From the NCBI GenBank assembly GCA_016281495.1, contig JAEEIU010000012.1:62001-126000 (forward strand): a stretch of DNA of 64,000 bases, read 5' to 3'. The notes under the pieces are model-generated. The model was not told the origin of the DNA, did no database searches, and saw nothing but the letters and a program-made list of their open reading frames with translations. Both the position numbers and the translations under genes were made by a program. This document shows positions 53,054 to 62,955 of the stretch, piece after piece (the stretch's first letter is position 1; each line of letters opens with the position of its first letter). Source of the DNA: Treponema sp. GTDB lineage: Bacteria; Spirochaetota; Spirochaetia; Treponematales; Treponemataceae.

Positions 53054-54814
53054 ATGGAAGATTTTCAGGATGTTTCTGTTGATAATAACAAATTGGACTC
53101 TGAGAAAAAAAGCACGAACCATGAAAAAGCGACAAAAACCCTGTTTGGAAACAAAGGCCCTTCCAAGATTATCTTTGTCCTTCTGCTGCTCATCTATCTG
53201 ACAGCATTGGTTTTTACCTCAAGATTGGGCCGTTCACAGGGTGCCACAAACCTCTTTGGCATGACCGTTCCTGTAACCATGTTCACCGGAGTCCTTTCTT
53301 CTTTTGCCAACATCTCCATAATCATGATGGTCTTTTTGTTCGGCAAGCTTGGATTCATTACGGCACTGAGCATCCATATCATTCATCTCCCGATCATCTT
53401 CTTCAACATGTTCGTCCATCACAGTGCCACCACGATTCCAGGTGTTTTTACCGGACTTTTGACGCTCTTTGCAATCATCATAATTTTCTGGATGTCCAAC
53501 AAGACCAAGAAATACCAGAAAAAGCTCCTTGACCAAACCATCACAGACCCGCTTACAGGACTTCCAAGCCGTTTTGCATGTACGGAGATGATGAACCGCT
53601 TTATTAAAAAAGGTGAGCAGTTTGCCATTGTTTCCATAGACCTGAACAATTTCAAGGCCCTTAACGACACGATGGGTCATGCTGTGGGAGACAAGGTTCT
53701 TGTGGAAATTGCATCCCGCCTTAAGGAAATAACTGAAACAAGCCCCGTGGACAAATATGATTTTGTTGCCCGCCTTGGTGGTGATGACTTTTGTCTTTTG
53801 ATGCGCGACTATGAATCAGACCATGACATCATTCACAACATCCAGATGTATGAAGCAGAAATCAAAAAGAAAATTACGATAGACGGTTACGATTATTTCA
53901 TGACTGCCAATTTCGGATATGCGGAATACCTGCTTGATGCCGACAACGAAAGTGCGCTCTATTCCTGTGCCGATGCCGCCCTGCATGAAATCAAGAGGTC
54001 CAACGGTGCAAACAATATCCTAAGGTTCAGCAAGGAACTGTTAAAGACAGCGAAATTCCTGGAGATGGAAAAACGCTTAAGGATTGCACTTCATGAGGAC
54101 GCAATTGACTTCTATCTGCAGCCCCAGTTTGACAAGTCACATAATCTGCGTGGATTTGAGGCACTTGCAAGAATAAAGAATAACGACGGAAGCATTATAC
54201 TTCCAAACGATTTTATTCCTGTTGCAGAAGAGATTGGTGTAATAGACCGTGTTGACATGATGGTTTTCAGGAAGGCGGCATGCTTCATGGGTCGATTCCT
54301 AAAGGAAACCGGCAGCGACATCATCCTTAGCTCCAACATCTCCGTAAAGCATTTGATGAAGAATAATTTTATCGAGGAGATTCAGTCCGTGCTTGAACAA
54401 AGCGGAATTCCTCCAAGAAACGTGGAGATAGAAATTACCGAATCCATCATGATTGAGTCAGCGGAAAAAGCCCTGAAATGCATAGACAGGATCAAGAGTT
54501 TGGGCATGACTGTTGCAATCGACGACTTTGGCACGGGATATTCTTCCCTCAGCTATCTGAACAAATTCCCGGTCAACATTCTTAAAATCGACAAATCATT
54601 TATCGAAAACCTCAGCACCAGCGAATCCTCCAAAAAATATGTCGAGGCAATTATTTCCATGGGCCATATCCTGAACCTTAAGGTTGTATCCGAGGGTGTT
54701 GAAACCATCGAGCAGCTTGAAACCCTCAAGACAATTGACTGCGACTATATTCAGGGATACATCTGGGGAACTCCTCTGCCACCGGAAGAAGCCGTCAAGA
54801 TTGTAGGGCAATAA
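53054..54814 (+). CDS. Membrane GGDEF-EAL protein
   Basis: 586 residues. About four TM helices in the first 150 residues, GGDEF domain (TDPLTGLPSRFACTE, active-site variant LGGDDF) and EAL domain (FEALARI, ITESIMIE, IDDFGTGYSSLSYLN, IDKSFIENL). The EAL residues look intact, so c-di-GMP hydrolysis is likely; the GGDDF loop may retain cyclase activity or bind GTP. The ATG is 6 bases from -10 TATAAT (TGTTATAAT), leaderless. Confidence 0.92.
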   Translation: MEDFQDVSVDNNKLDSEKKSTNHEKATKTLFGNKGPSKIIFVLLLLIYLTALVFTSRLGRSQGATNLFGMTVPVTMFTGVLSSFANISIIMMVFLFGKLGFITALSIHIIHLPIIFFNMFVHHSATTIPGVFTGLLTLFAIIIIFWMSNKTKKYQKKLLDQTITDPLTGLPSRFACTEMMNRFIKKGEQFAIVSIDLNNFKALNDTMGHAVGDKVLVEIASRLKEITETSPVDKYDFVARLGGDDFCLLMRDYESDHDIIHNIQMYEAEIKKKITIDGYDYFMTANFGYAEYLLDADNESALYSCADAALHEIKRSNGANNILRFSKELLKTAKFLEMEKRLRIALHEDAIDFYLQPQFDKSHNLRGFEALARIKNNDGSIILPNDFIPVAEEIGVIDRVDMMVFRKAACFMGRFLKETGSDIILSSNISVKHLMKNNFIEEIQSVLEQSGIPPRNVEIEITESIMIESAEKALKCIDRIKSLGMTVAIDDFGTGYSSLSYLNKFPVNILKIDKSFIENLSTSESSKKYVEAIISMGHILNLKVVSEGVETIEQLETLKTIDCDYIQGYIWGTPLPPEEAVKIVGQ

Positions 54815-54845
54815 GAGAACAAGATAAAAAAGCACATTATCCTCC

Positions 54846-55013
54846 ATGTTCTACTCCACTTCGCCCACAGACAGCGTAAAGCAGAGCATAGAAAACATGC
54901 ATGCCGGCGCATCTAAAATCAATGAAACTGGTGCCCTGCTCTCTGACATTTCCAGCAAGATGGCAGACAACATCAGGCAGATAGGAAGCGAGATAGACCT
55001 GTTCAAGATCTAG
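54846..55013 (+). pseudogene. C-terminal relic of a methyl-accepting chemotaxis protein
   Basis: The frame from 54846 to TAG 55011 reads SVKQSIENMHAGASKINETG, then LLSDISSKMADNIRQIG and ends SEIDLFKI. This lines up with the end of the MCP at 47.2 kb ([20 protein letters not shown] ... [10 protein letters not shown]). Receptor, HAMP and tip regions are missing. It follows the GGDEF-EAL gene by 31 bases. Confidence 0.75.
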
Positions 55014-55021
55014 TCAATCTA

Positions 55022-55140
55022 AACGTCATTCCGGACTTGATCCGGAATCACAACATTGCATAGTAAGATGCTGAATCACCTGTCTGCCGACAGGCGTTCA
55101 GCATGACCTATACGTCATCACGGACTTGATTCGGGATCTC
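55022..55140. repeat. Dispersed palindromic repeat
   Basis: Two near-copies of ACGTCAT..CGGACTTGAT.CGG.ATC (from about 55021 and 55109), the first forming CCGGA-CTTGA-TCCGG. Between them is a strong hairpin, ATGCTGAA...CCTGTC-TGCC-GACAGG...TTCAGCAT. It sits at the MCP relic edge. Confidence 0.7.
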
Positions 55141-55144
55141 ACTC

Positions 55145-57013
55145 TTACAGCTTGAACTTGTCCAATTCTGCAGTAATTGCAAGTACGGACTGTTTGTTGG
55201 CCTCGGCTTTTGCACGGACAGTAGAGAATGACTCTGAGAATGTCTTTACTACCGATTCGGACTGTGACACTGAATCATTGACTTGACCTGTAAGGGAAAC
55301 AACCTCGGTAAGATCATGCATGATTTCTTCCGTGTAATTTGCCTGGTTCTTTGTAAGGTCGCTTACTTCTCCAATCTGTTTTACAACCACATTTGTACTT
55401 GAAAGGATTGAATCTGCATCGGTTGCCTGCTGTGCCATGGTCTTTGATATTTCTGCAACAACACGGCTCTGTTCCTGAATCTCCTTTTGGATCTTGTTAA
55501 ATGCATTGCTCGTGAGCTCCATGTTTTCAGAACCTTCGTCCATGGATTTTGAAATCTCGTTGATAAGCTTGCTGATGTCCTTTGTTGACCTTTGGGTTGA
55601 TTCAGAAAGCTTTCGGATTTCATCTGCAACGACACTAAATCCCTTTCCTGCCTCACCTGCATGGGCGGCCTCAATAGCGGCGTTCATAGCAAGAAGGTTT
55701 GTTTGTGATGCAACCGACTGGATCACCTTGATGACTTCTATCATGCGCTTGGACATTTCCGTAATGCCGTTGATTACAGACTGTGTTTTCTTTACTTCCT
55801 CGCTACCTGAAACAGATTCATCCGTAAGAGCATTGGAAAGATTCTGAGCCTTTGCGATAAGCCCCGTAATAGACTTGAAGTTGTCCACCATTTCGGTCAT
55901 GGATTTTTCATTATCTTTCTCGGATTTATACTGGAAGCCTGTAAAATCGCTTACCTTTACCGCATCTGAACTCAACTTTGCTACACCCTCGTTTACCGAA
56001 GCAAGCAAGTCTGCCTGATTGTTCGATTCTTTGCTCATGGACTTGAACTTGTCTACAATCTGATTAATGTCGGCTGATGAAGTTTCGGTAAGCCCCATAA
56101 GTTCTTCCGCACTTGAGTCTACGGATTTGATTTCGTTTTTAAGGTTCAGGAGGAACACGCGCAGAGAATCCATAAGCAGGTTCATTTCTGACATGATGAT
56201 TCCAAAGTCATCGAATGTACCTACATAAATGCGGCTGTGCAAATCTCCTTTCGTACGGAGGCTCCTTATCAGGTTGATGGAAATTGCAAACCTGTGCCTG
56301 AGCTGAACAAGGGTTATGAGGATGAGCGGACTGCAGAAAACCAATGCCTGAATCAACCCGAACACGGTCTTGCCAACGAAGACATTCATAGTCCATCCGT
56401 GGCGTATGGCACTGTATCCTGAGCAGAAAACATGCCAGACAACAGTAAGGCTTGCAATCAGTATGGCCTGACCAATGTTCATGGATACGGTTGTCCTCTT
56501 GAATCCCTCGCAGGAAATAATCTTAAGCTTGTATAATTCCCTTCTGGAAAGGACCGCAAAACACTTTACTGAATACTGGACGGCCATAAAACCGTAAAGC
56601 AAAATCAAAATCATGATTATTACCAGATCAGTCGTGTTGTAGTTTACTTTTCCGGAAACCGTCTTGATGATGATTGTGATACCGTTTCCGAGCGGATATC
56701 CTGCCATAAGTGCTATCGTGGTAAGCACTTTAATTCTTCTGAGGATTCCATCCACACTTTCCTGCTCTTCCTTTGTAATCGGCTGTGTCTCCGCCTTTTT
56801 AATCAGGTCCAGCATAGGCTTCATCAATATGTAACTGATGATTGTAATGACTATAAAGATTCCTGCGGCAGGTCCCAAAGATGCGCCAAGGCCAGATACC
56901 CAGTCGCCCCATGTTGATCCCTTGATCTGCGTTACCTGAAAAGAGGAAAGCAGGGGAACACCGATGACCGTACTGACTCCAAAAAACAACATGTAAATTT
57001 GAAATAAACTCAT
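55145..57013 (-). CDS. Methyl-accepting chemotaxis protein with multi-TM N-terminus
   Basis: 622 residues. Six or so TM helices in the first 250 residues (for example [49 protein letters not shown]) with little extracytoplasmic domain, then a HAMP-like stretch and a signalling domain with canonical tip [24 protein letters not shown] precedes the ATG. Membrane-embedded sensing (membrane state or redox) is a reasonable guess. Confidence 0.92.
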   Translation of the reverse strand: MSLFQIYMLFFGVSTVIGVPLLSSFQVTQIKGSTWGDWVSGLGASLGPAAGIFIVITIISYILMKPMLDLIKKAETQPITKEEQESVDGILRRIKVLTTIALMAGYPLGNGITIIIKTVSGKVNYNTTDLVIIMILILLYGFMAVQYSVKCFAVLSRRELYKLKIISCEGFKRTTVSMNIGQAILIASLTVVWHVFCSGYSAIRHGWTMNVFVGKTVFGLIQALVFCSPLILITLVQLRHRFAISINLIRSLRTKGDLHSRIYVGTFDDFGIIMSEMNLLMDSLRVFLLNLKNEIKSVDSSAEELMGLTETSSADINQIVDKFKSMSKESNNQADLLASVNEGVAKLSSDAVKVSDFTGFQYKSEKDNEKSMTEMVDNFKSITGLIAKAQNLSNALTDESVSGSEEVKKTQSVINGITEMSKRMIEVIKVIQSVASQTNLLAMNAAIEAAHAGEAGKGFSVVADEIRKLSESTQRSTKDISKLINEISKSMDEGSENMELTSNAFNKIQKEIQEQSRVVAEISKTMAQQATDADSILSSTNVVVKQIGEVSDLTKNQANYTEEIMHDLTEVVSLTGQVNDSVSQSESVVKTFSESFSTVRAKAEANKQSVLAITAELDKFKL

Positions 57014-57116
57014 CTTTTACTCCATATCTATTTATTCAATTTATTAACATTCAATCAGGACTTTTTTAGCTTATACTAAGAACTTTTGTCATTTAAAATA
57101 TTTTTTATAAAATTAT

Positions 57117-57144
57117 AACATGGTTTTTTTATAAAAACAATGTT
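57117..57144 (-). terminator. AT-rich hairpin between the FHA and MCP genes
   Basis: Arms AACAT-GTTTTT / AAAAAC-ATGTT around one mismatch, loop TTAT. It could end the FHA transcript, but no clean U-tract follows on the minus strand. The rest of 57014-57216 holds no gene I can support. Confidence 0.3.
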
Positions 57145-57216
57145 TGTTTTTAAATGATTTAGGAATTTTTTGGGGAATTTTTACCGGGAAAAATCAATGT
57201 TACAAGATAAAGGTAT

Positions 57217-57891
57217 TTATTTTATGAACACTGTCGTATACCCAATTTGAATCTTATCGCCGGACTTGATTTTTTTGTATTGATCCTCAGGGACCGGCCT
57301 GTCGTTCAACAGGGTTCCGTTGGTGCTGTGCTTATCTTCAATGACATATTCGCCAAAGACTTTGCCCAATTTGCAGTGATAGCGGCTTACAAGGGGATCC
57401 TCTATGACAACATCACAATTGCTGTTTCGTCCAAGCCTGAGTACATCACCGATCGGTATGACCTTGTCATCCACAACAAGATACAATTCTTCTTTTTTAA
57501 AAGAAGGTTCATAATCCTTTGGATTCATCTGCAGGTCTTTTATCAGGTCACTTAAATCTTCTGCTTCCTGACCTTCCTGCGGATTTTCCTGTTGTTCAAG
57601 CTCCACAGGGGATTCTTTTGGTTCAGTTTGAACCTCTTCATTTTGCTGGGGCACATCATCACCTGCACTTTCTTCAGCCTGATTGCCTTTATCGTCTGAT
57701 TGTTCAGAGGCGGATTGTTCAGCTGCTGATTTTTCTGCTGCTGATTTTTCAGCGAATGACTGTTCAGAAAATGCTTCTGAGTTCTGAGATTCTTCCATCT
57801 TATTCCTGTCATTCTGTCTTTTTTTCACAACACATACCACCAAGATTGTAATGCCGATAACGACCAACACACATCCTATTGCCCAAAGCAT
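57217..57891 (-). CDS. Membrane-anchored FHA-domain protein
   Basis: About 224 residues. N-terminal TM (MLWAIGCVLVVIGITILVVC), a low-complexity Glu/Ala/Ser/Gln linker (EKSAAEKSAAEQSASEQ), and a C-terminal FHA domain (LRLGRNSNCDVVIED, VSRYHCKL, NGTLLNDRP) that would bind phospho-Thr. ATG 57891 is preferred for GGGGG upstream; the frame is open from 57942. The kinase partner is not in the window. Confidence 0.88.
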   Translation of the reverse strand: MLWAIGCVLVVIGITILVVCVVKKRQNDRNKMEESQNSEAFSEQSFAEKSAAEKSAAEQSASEQSDDKGNQAEESAGDDVPQQNEEVQTEPKESPVELEQQENPQEGQEAEDLSDLIKDLQMNPKDYEPSFKKEELYLVVDDKVIPIGDVLRLGRNSNCDVVIEDPLVSRYHCKLGKVFGEYVIEDKHSTNGTLLNDRPVPEDQYKKIKSGDKIQIGYTTVFIK

Positions 57892-58029
57892 AACATACCC
57901 CCTGCTCCCTGTGTATGACATTTGCCTTATACATTTTAACACAGTTTTTGTATTTTACCAATTACCTCTTTTCCCAAACTCATACAATCTGCTATAATGA
58001 ATCAATTGAATTTGAGGACTGAAAACAAA

Positions 58030-59424
58030 ATGCAAAACCAGAATGCCGACGTTCAGTACAACAAAATGGTAAATACCCCAGTTTGGAAGCTGATCATTAC
58101 GCTTGCAATCCCTACCATAATATCCATGCTTGTTACCTCGATTTACAACATGGCCGACACTTTTTTTGTCTCCCAGCTTGGAACAGAAGCCAGTGCTGCA
58201 GTTGGAATCGTTTTTCCCGTCATGTCCATAATTCAGGCATGCGGATTTACCCTTGGCATGGGTTCAGGAAGCCTTGTCTCCATACGTCTTGGCCAAAAGC
58301 GCAACGAAGAGGCATCCGTAATTACATCAACTGCATTTTTTGCGGCGATTGGTGTCGGTGTCCTGGTTACCTGCTTCGGCATTATTTTTGCACAGGGCCT
58401 GTTGAGTTTTATCGGTGCAAGTGAAAGCGTCCTTCCTTATGCAAAGGATTATGCGGCCTACATTTTCTGGGGTGCTCCCTTTATGTGTGCCTCTTTTGTC
58501 CTGAACAACAACCTGCGTTCAGAGGGAAAGGCATTCTTCAGCATGATAGCACTTACCACGGGTGGCATACTTAATCTGGTTTTGGATCCCTTCTTTATTT
58601 TCCATGACATTCAAATCTTTGGCCTGCACATCCGGGGTTTGGGTATGGGAATCAGCGGTGCGGCCCTTTGTACGCTCATAACCCAGTTTGCAAGTTTCTG
58701 GCTGCTTTTCTCGTTTTACCTAAGGCGAAAGGCCATCTGTCACATTAGCATAAAAAACATTACCAAAGATACCCGTCTTTTTGGCAAGATTGTCACCACA
58801 GGACTTCCTTCTCTGGCACGTCAGGGTTTGGCAAGCATTGCTTCGATTATGCTGAACAAGAGCGCGGGACTCTTTGGCGTGAGTGCGATTGCGGCCATGG
58901 CGATTGTGGGTAAAATCATCATGTTCGTGGCAAGCATGATGATAGGAATCGGCCAGGGATTCAGTCCGGTAAGCGGCTACAATTACGGTGCAAAACGTTA
59001 TGACAGGGTTAAAAAGGCATATTTTTTTCTTGTTGTAAGCGGTGCAAGTGTCATGGCAGTCCTGGCAATCCTTGTGTTTGTCTTTGCCCCCCAGATCATT
59101 CAGGCTTTTCGCGATGACCCGGAGGTTATTGAAGTTGGAAAGGTTGCATTAAGGTGGCAGGCGGCATTCCTACCCTTGCATGCGATTATCGTCGGCACAA
59201 ACATGCTGATGCAGTCCACACACCACATCACGCAGGCGACTTTCCTTTCCATGAACAGGCAGGGCATCTACTTTATTCCCGCCATAGTAATTTTACCTTA
59301 TTTGTTCGGACTTTTTGGAGTGGAGATAAGTCAGGCGGTTGCAGATTTGCTCAGCACATTTACTGCCATTCCTTACTTGATATGGTTCTTCAGGAAGCTT
59401 CCCAAAAACGGAGAGACCGCATGA
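58030..59424 (+). CDS. MATE family efflux transporter
   Basis: About 464 residues, twelve TM. N-terminal MVNTPVWKLIITLAIPTIIS and MADTFFVSQLGTEASAAVGI, later GQGFSPVSGYNYGAKRYDRV, all MATE/DinF-group features. ATG 58030 has GAGGACT upstream; the ATG at 57997 overlaps a TATAAT -10, so it is unlikely. It exports drugs or metabolites using Na+ or H+. Confidence 0.93.
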   Translation: MQNQNADVQYNKMVNTPVWKLIITLAIPTIISMLVTSIYNMADTFFVSQLGTEASAAVGIVFPVMSIIQACGFTLGMGSGSLVSIRLGQKRNEEASVITSTAFFAAIGVGVLVTCFGIIFAQGLLSFIGASESVLPYAKDYAAYIFWGAPFMCASFVLNNNLRSEGKAFFSMIALTTGGILNLVLDPFFIFHDIQIFGLHIRGLGMGISGAALCTLITQFASFWLLFSFYLRRKAICHISIKNITKDTRLFGKIVTTGLPSLARQGLASIASIMLNKSAGLFGVSAIAAMAIVGKIIMFVASMMIGIGQGFSPVSGYNYGAKRYDRVKKAYFFLVVSGASVMAVLAILVFVFAPQIIQAFRDDPEVIEVGKVALRWQAAFLPLHAIIVGTNMLMQSTHHITQATFLSMNRQGIYFIPAIVILPYLFGLFGVEISQAVADLLSTFTAIPYLIWFFRKLPKNGETA

Positions 59425-59474
59425 TTTGTTAACCGTCATGCAGTCCCCTGGCGAAAAGCCTGTAGGCCTGAGTC

Positions 59475-61547
59475 TTATTCCACAACCTTTATGGATTTTA
59501 TGATAAGATCAGTGCCATTTATATAAACGCCCTCTCCACTTTCAAGTTCCTGGGCAAGCTTTTCATCAATGCTCACGGTAAGGGTATCTGATTTTACAGC
59601 AATGCACCAACCGTCCTGTAGCGTTCCACCCTGTATGCGGACATTTTTCATCGGTGCAATTTCATGCCACTTAAGATACATATCATTAAATGCCAATTGC
59701 ATGGTTGGTTTTGACCCGGTCTTTTCAACCTGAAATTCGAATTTATATTTTGCTGGAACAGAGCGGACAAGAAGGCCTGAATCTATGCTATAGTCATTTT
59801 TCCAATCTTTGAGCTCGTGAGGTTTCTTTAAAAGATTTTTGCCGACAATGCTTTCAATCTTAACTTCATTCTTTTTTATAAAAGCATCACTCAACGGGAA
59901 CTCTTTACCCTGTGCAGCATAAAGGATGGAATCAATCATTTCTGTTTCCATCCATTTTAGATTCTGTTTGTCATAATAGCCAAAGCCACCGTATTTGCAT
60001 TCTATATCAGAATCATCATGCAAAATAATTGAAGTAGACCTTCCCTCTTTCGTAGCTTCCTTCAGGAAATCTTTTGCACAATTAATTCTTTCAAGAGCAG
60101 GAATAGTTCGGTCAAAACCAATCTCTGAGACATATACAGGTATTTTTTTCTTAAAATATAATTTATCCAACGTAGCAAAGGTTTCAGTTATTACATCTTT
60201 AATTGCATTAGTATACAGCTTGTCGGAGTATTCTAAGCCGCATGACATGGGATAGTGATGATATGTTGGAATCAACTTGTCTTTTGCCTTATCCTTGGGC
60301 AACTTGAATGTTTTATATGTGATTGTAATATAACCATTGTTACCACCGGCCAAACCTTCCACCATTATAAAACGTTTTGCGTTGTTTCCTCCTGTAGAAC
60401 GGATTGTATCAACAATCAATTGATTATATTCATTTATTAAAGAAAGAGCCTTTTTGCATTCCGGACAATCCTGTCTGGGCCTCCATGTCTCTTCATGAAA
60501 GCAGTCAATAGGTTCATTTAATGTTTCGAAAATCAAATGTTCGTCATAAGAATTGTTGAATGCAGCCGCATACTGAGTCCACATTGCCTTAATAAACTCT
60601 TTGGATTGCTTCTTGTATTTTTCCGTTACGGTATAACCTGCATAATGAACATTCTCTTCTGCCACCGTTCTGAATTTTTCATCCTGCAATGTCTCGGCAG
60701 CCTGACCGCAGATTATGACATACATGTCTTCTTCAATACACCAGTCCACAACCTCTTTAATTGCCTTAATGAATCTTGGGTCTATAGTATATTTTTCATC
60801 AAGCATGTGTGCCCCTGGCGTAGTTATCATGCGGATGCCTTTAAAGCCTTTTGCCTTGATAAACTGAATTTCTTTTTTTGACGGTTTTGAATATCCATCC
60901 CAATGATAGAAGTCCATACCAAGCTCCTGCCATGGACAACTGCCCGCAAAAACCGAATAATTCAAGCCAGTTCCAAGTCCCTTTACATAATCCCATGAAC
61001 TTATACTGTCATTAAATTTTCCACTGGTTGCAGTGTCAATAACAGGCGGCTCATCGCTTACCCAGACATCTGTTTTTTTGGGGTCTGCCACTTTTTCTAA
61101 GGTTATTTTTTCTATAATGAATTTATAATTATGAATATGATTTACAGAATTAATATTGAGGTATTCCAGATTTGTAACTCCATCCTTAATGGGAATCACC
61201 ATTTCCGTAAGGTAAGAAGGACAAAAAGTACTGTCTCCCCAATAGTCGGCTTTTGGATCATTTTTATAACTTAGGTGCACATGAAAACCATAGTCTCCCA
61301 GGGCCTTGTACTTTACCCTGATGACATTGTAACTGCTGACATCTTTATTCAGCCAAATACCAATGCCAGCCTGATTTTCATGATTTTTTTTGACGGTAAC
61401 AGTTTTTGTCCTTATGTCAAAGGTAACTGATTTTTCTTCATTCGTTTTATCAAGATTGTTCAAATCAACCGTGTAAGGCTTTACATTCTGCGCAAAGGCA
61501 GCCATCGTACAGCAGATCAAAAGCAAACAGACAAAAAACTTCTTCAT
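59475..61547 (-). CDS. Secreted GH5-family glycosidase with accessory beta domains
   Basis: 690 residues. Signal peptide MKKFFVCLLLICCTMAAFA. Residues about 20-155 look like a carbohydrate-binding beta-sandwich. GH5 core: WDGYSKPSKKEIQFIKAKGF, acid/base Glu in LIFETLNEPIDCF, HHYPMSCG, and nucleophile Glu in VYVSEIGFDR. A second beta domain ends the protein. AAGGAG precedes the ATG. The upstream palindrome at 61607-61617 links it to the two-component pair. Likely an endo-beta-glucanase or mannanase. Confidence 0.9.
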   Translation of the reverse strand: MKKFFVCLLLICCTMAAFAQNVKPYTVDLNNLDKTNEEKSVTFDIRTKTVTVKKNHENQAGIGIWLNKDVSSYNVIRVKYKALGDYGFHVHLSYKNDPKADYWGDSTFCPSYLTEMVIPIKDGVTNLEYLNINSVNHIHNYKFIIEKITLEKVADPKKTDVWVSDEPPVIDTATSGKFNDSISSWDYVKGLGTGLNYSVFAGSCPWQELGMDFYHWDGYSKPSKKEIQFIKAKGFKGIRMITTPGAHMLDEKYTIDPRFIKAIKEVVDWCIEEDMYVIICGQAAETLQDEKFRTVAEENVHYAGYTVTEKYKKQSKEFIKAMWTQYAAAFNNSYDEHLIFETLNEPIDCFHEETWRPRQDCPECKKALSLINEYNQLIVDTIRSTGGNNAKRFIMVEGLAGGNNGYITITYKTFKLPKDKAKDKLIPTYHHYPMSCGLEYSDKLYTNAIKDVITETFATLDKLYFKKKIPVYVSEIGFDRTIPALERINCAKDFLKEATKEGRSTSIILHDDSDIECKYGGFGYYDKQNLKWMETEMIDSILYAAQGKEFPLSDAFIKKNEVKIESIVGKNLLKKPHELKDWKNDYSIDSGLLVRSVPAKYKFEFQVEKTGSKPTMQLAFNDMYLKWHEIAPMKNVRIQGGTLQDGWCIAVKSDTLTVSIDEKLAQELESGEGVYINGTDLIIKSIKVVE

Positions 61548-61606
61548 AGCAACTCCTTGTTTTGTTGTATAAGAAGATTATAAATGGTTTTCTCACAAAA
61601 AATACA

Positions 61607-61617
61607 GAGTCAAACTC
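61607..61617 (-). promoter_or_regulatory. Shared palindrome GAGTTTGACTC upstream of the secreted GH5 gene
   Basis: On the minus strand it is followed by TGTATTTTTTGTGAGA and, 24 bases after the palindrome, TATAAT. The context AAAAAATACAGAGT on the plus strand is the same as at the OMP gene, about 35 kb away. Confidence 0.6.
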
Positions 61618-61634
61618 ACATTTTGGGGATTTAA

Positions 61635-62291
61635 TCATTCACACAAATCCAAATCCATTATGTCATAAAAGTTACAATGCAATGCCTGTGCCAGAGAATT
61701 GATTGTTTTTCCGCTTGCCTTGTTTATATCCTTGCCACCGATTTCATATTGCTGAAGGGTGCGGAGGTTGACGCCGGCAAGTTCCGAAAGTTCCTTTTGA
61801 GTGAGGCCTGCCGCCTTTCTTAGTTGATGAAGATTTGTTCCTTTGTGATTTTTTTCTTCCTGAATGATTTTGTTCATCACATCAAGGAATTTTTCCCTAG
61901 GCGCTTCGTGAAGTGGATTGTACATTCCGATAACTTGTGAAAACGGCACATAATCACGGATTTTTGAAAACGAAAGGTTTGTTTCCCACTGATAGTATGC
62001 CAAAATCCAACCAGCCCAGTATTCAGGGGATCGGTCAAAACTAAAAAAGTTGTCATCAATTTGTTCTGAATAACCGACCCTTTCAAAAACGTTCAGTACG
62101 AGTTCAGTTCCAGAACATCCGCACACAAAAACAGGAGAACCAGACTCTATTGCCTTTGCAACCTTGGACATAATGAAAAAATCATAAAATGAATCTGGCA
62201 AAAGATTGCATCCATTCACTGCAAAATCAAATGCAAAGCCCATTTTTTTCATCATGTCAGGAAGATAGAATTTATCGTAAGCGTGGATCAT
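61635..62291 (-). CDS. XRE-type helix-turn-helix antitoxin-like protein
   Basis: 218 residues. The C-terminal 65 hold the HTH: LHQLRKAAGLTQKELSELAG and VNLRTLQQYEIGGKDINKAS. The N-terminal 130 residues match no domain I can name. Its ATG overlaps the end of the DUF3990-like gene by 20 bases, so the two are coupled. It likely neutralises the partner and represses the promoter at 62956-62985. Confidence 0.8.
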   Translation of the reverse strand: MIHAYDKFYLPDMMKKMGFAFDFAVNGCNLLPDSFYDFFIMSKVAKAIESGSPVFVCGCSGTELVLNVFERVGYSEQIDDNFFSFDRSPEYWAGWILAYYQWETNLSFSKIRDYVPFSQVIGMYNPLHEAPREKFLDVMNKIIQEEKNHKGTNLHQLRKAAGLTQKELSELAGVNLRTLQQYEIGGKDINKASGKTINSLAQALHCNFYDIMDLDLCE

Positions 62292-62949
62292 CTTCTTTTA
62301 TATCCCCCAAAATTAAATCACGAATAAAGATCCCGGAAATATCAGCATCTTCCAATGACTTTTTGTAATCCTTTTTTGCTTTGTCGATTCGGTTCATCCT
62401 TAAGGCGCAGTATTTTTTACCCTCGGCAGTTTCATAATTTTTGAATTTAATCTGATTGAATGCCTTTTGACTCTTTAACACAATTTGTTCTCCAAGCTTT
62501 CCCAATTTCATTGCATTTTGCAGCTGCGAATAAGAAATCTGGTTGGAAAGAAAAGCCTGTGCAAAAGAAAAGTAGGAATCGTCAGCCCTGTAGCCTTTTA
62601 TCAGATCATATTCGGAAATAACAGGAAGGAAATGTGTCCTAAGATAATACGCCCCCTGACGCATGATAGGCGTCTCCATGTCAAAACGACGGTTAGCAAT
62701 CAAAATTGAAAGCCAGTGAAGGGTGCAGAACTCTTTGTCTTGTAAATCCAAAATGTGTAATCCATCGGTTTCCAATTCATAACAGTTCGAAAAACCATCA
62801 TCAGGAGTCGGACAAGCCCATTCTTTTGCAAGCTCAATGTTTTGCGTACAGTAAAATCCCTGCCCATAATCATTATAGGTTTTACTTTTTCCAAAAACTG
62901 GCTTAGAGACAATTTTTTCCGATCCATGATATAAAATCAGCTTTGACAT
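62272..62949 (-). CDS. DUF3990 toxin-like protein (ADP-ribosyltransferase-type fold)
   Basis: 225 residues. LILYHGSEKIVSKPVFGKSK followed by NDYGQGFYCTQNIELAKEWA is the DUF3990 hallmark; H-G-S and the G-x-G-F-Y-x-T strand recall ADP-ribosyltransferases. It lies upstream of, and overlaps, an XRE gene. The ATG is 6 bases from -10 TATATT, so it is probably leaderless. Activity is inferred from the family. Confidence 0.78.
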   Translation of the reverse strand: MSKLILYHGSEKIVSKPVFGKSKTYNDYGQGFYCTQNIELAKEWACPTPDDGFSNCYELETDGLHILDLQDKEFCTLHWLSILIANRRFDMETPIMRQGAYYLRTHFLPVISEYDLIKGYRADDSYFSFAQAFLSNQISYSQLQNAMKLGKLGEQIVLKSQKAFNQIKFKNYETAEGKKYCALRMNRIDKAKKDYKKSLEDADISGIFIRDLILGDIKEDDPRLR

Positions 62950-62955
62950 ACTAAA

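Noticed and set aside
57997-58029. Earlier ATG for the MATE gene, and a leaderless start there
   Set aside because: This ATG overlaps the TATAAT -10; ATG 58030 has a GAGG site, so it was not counted among the leaderless genes.
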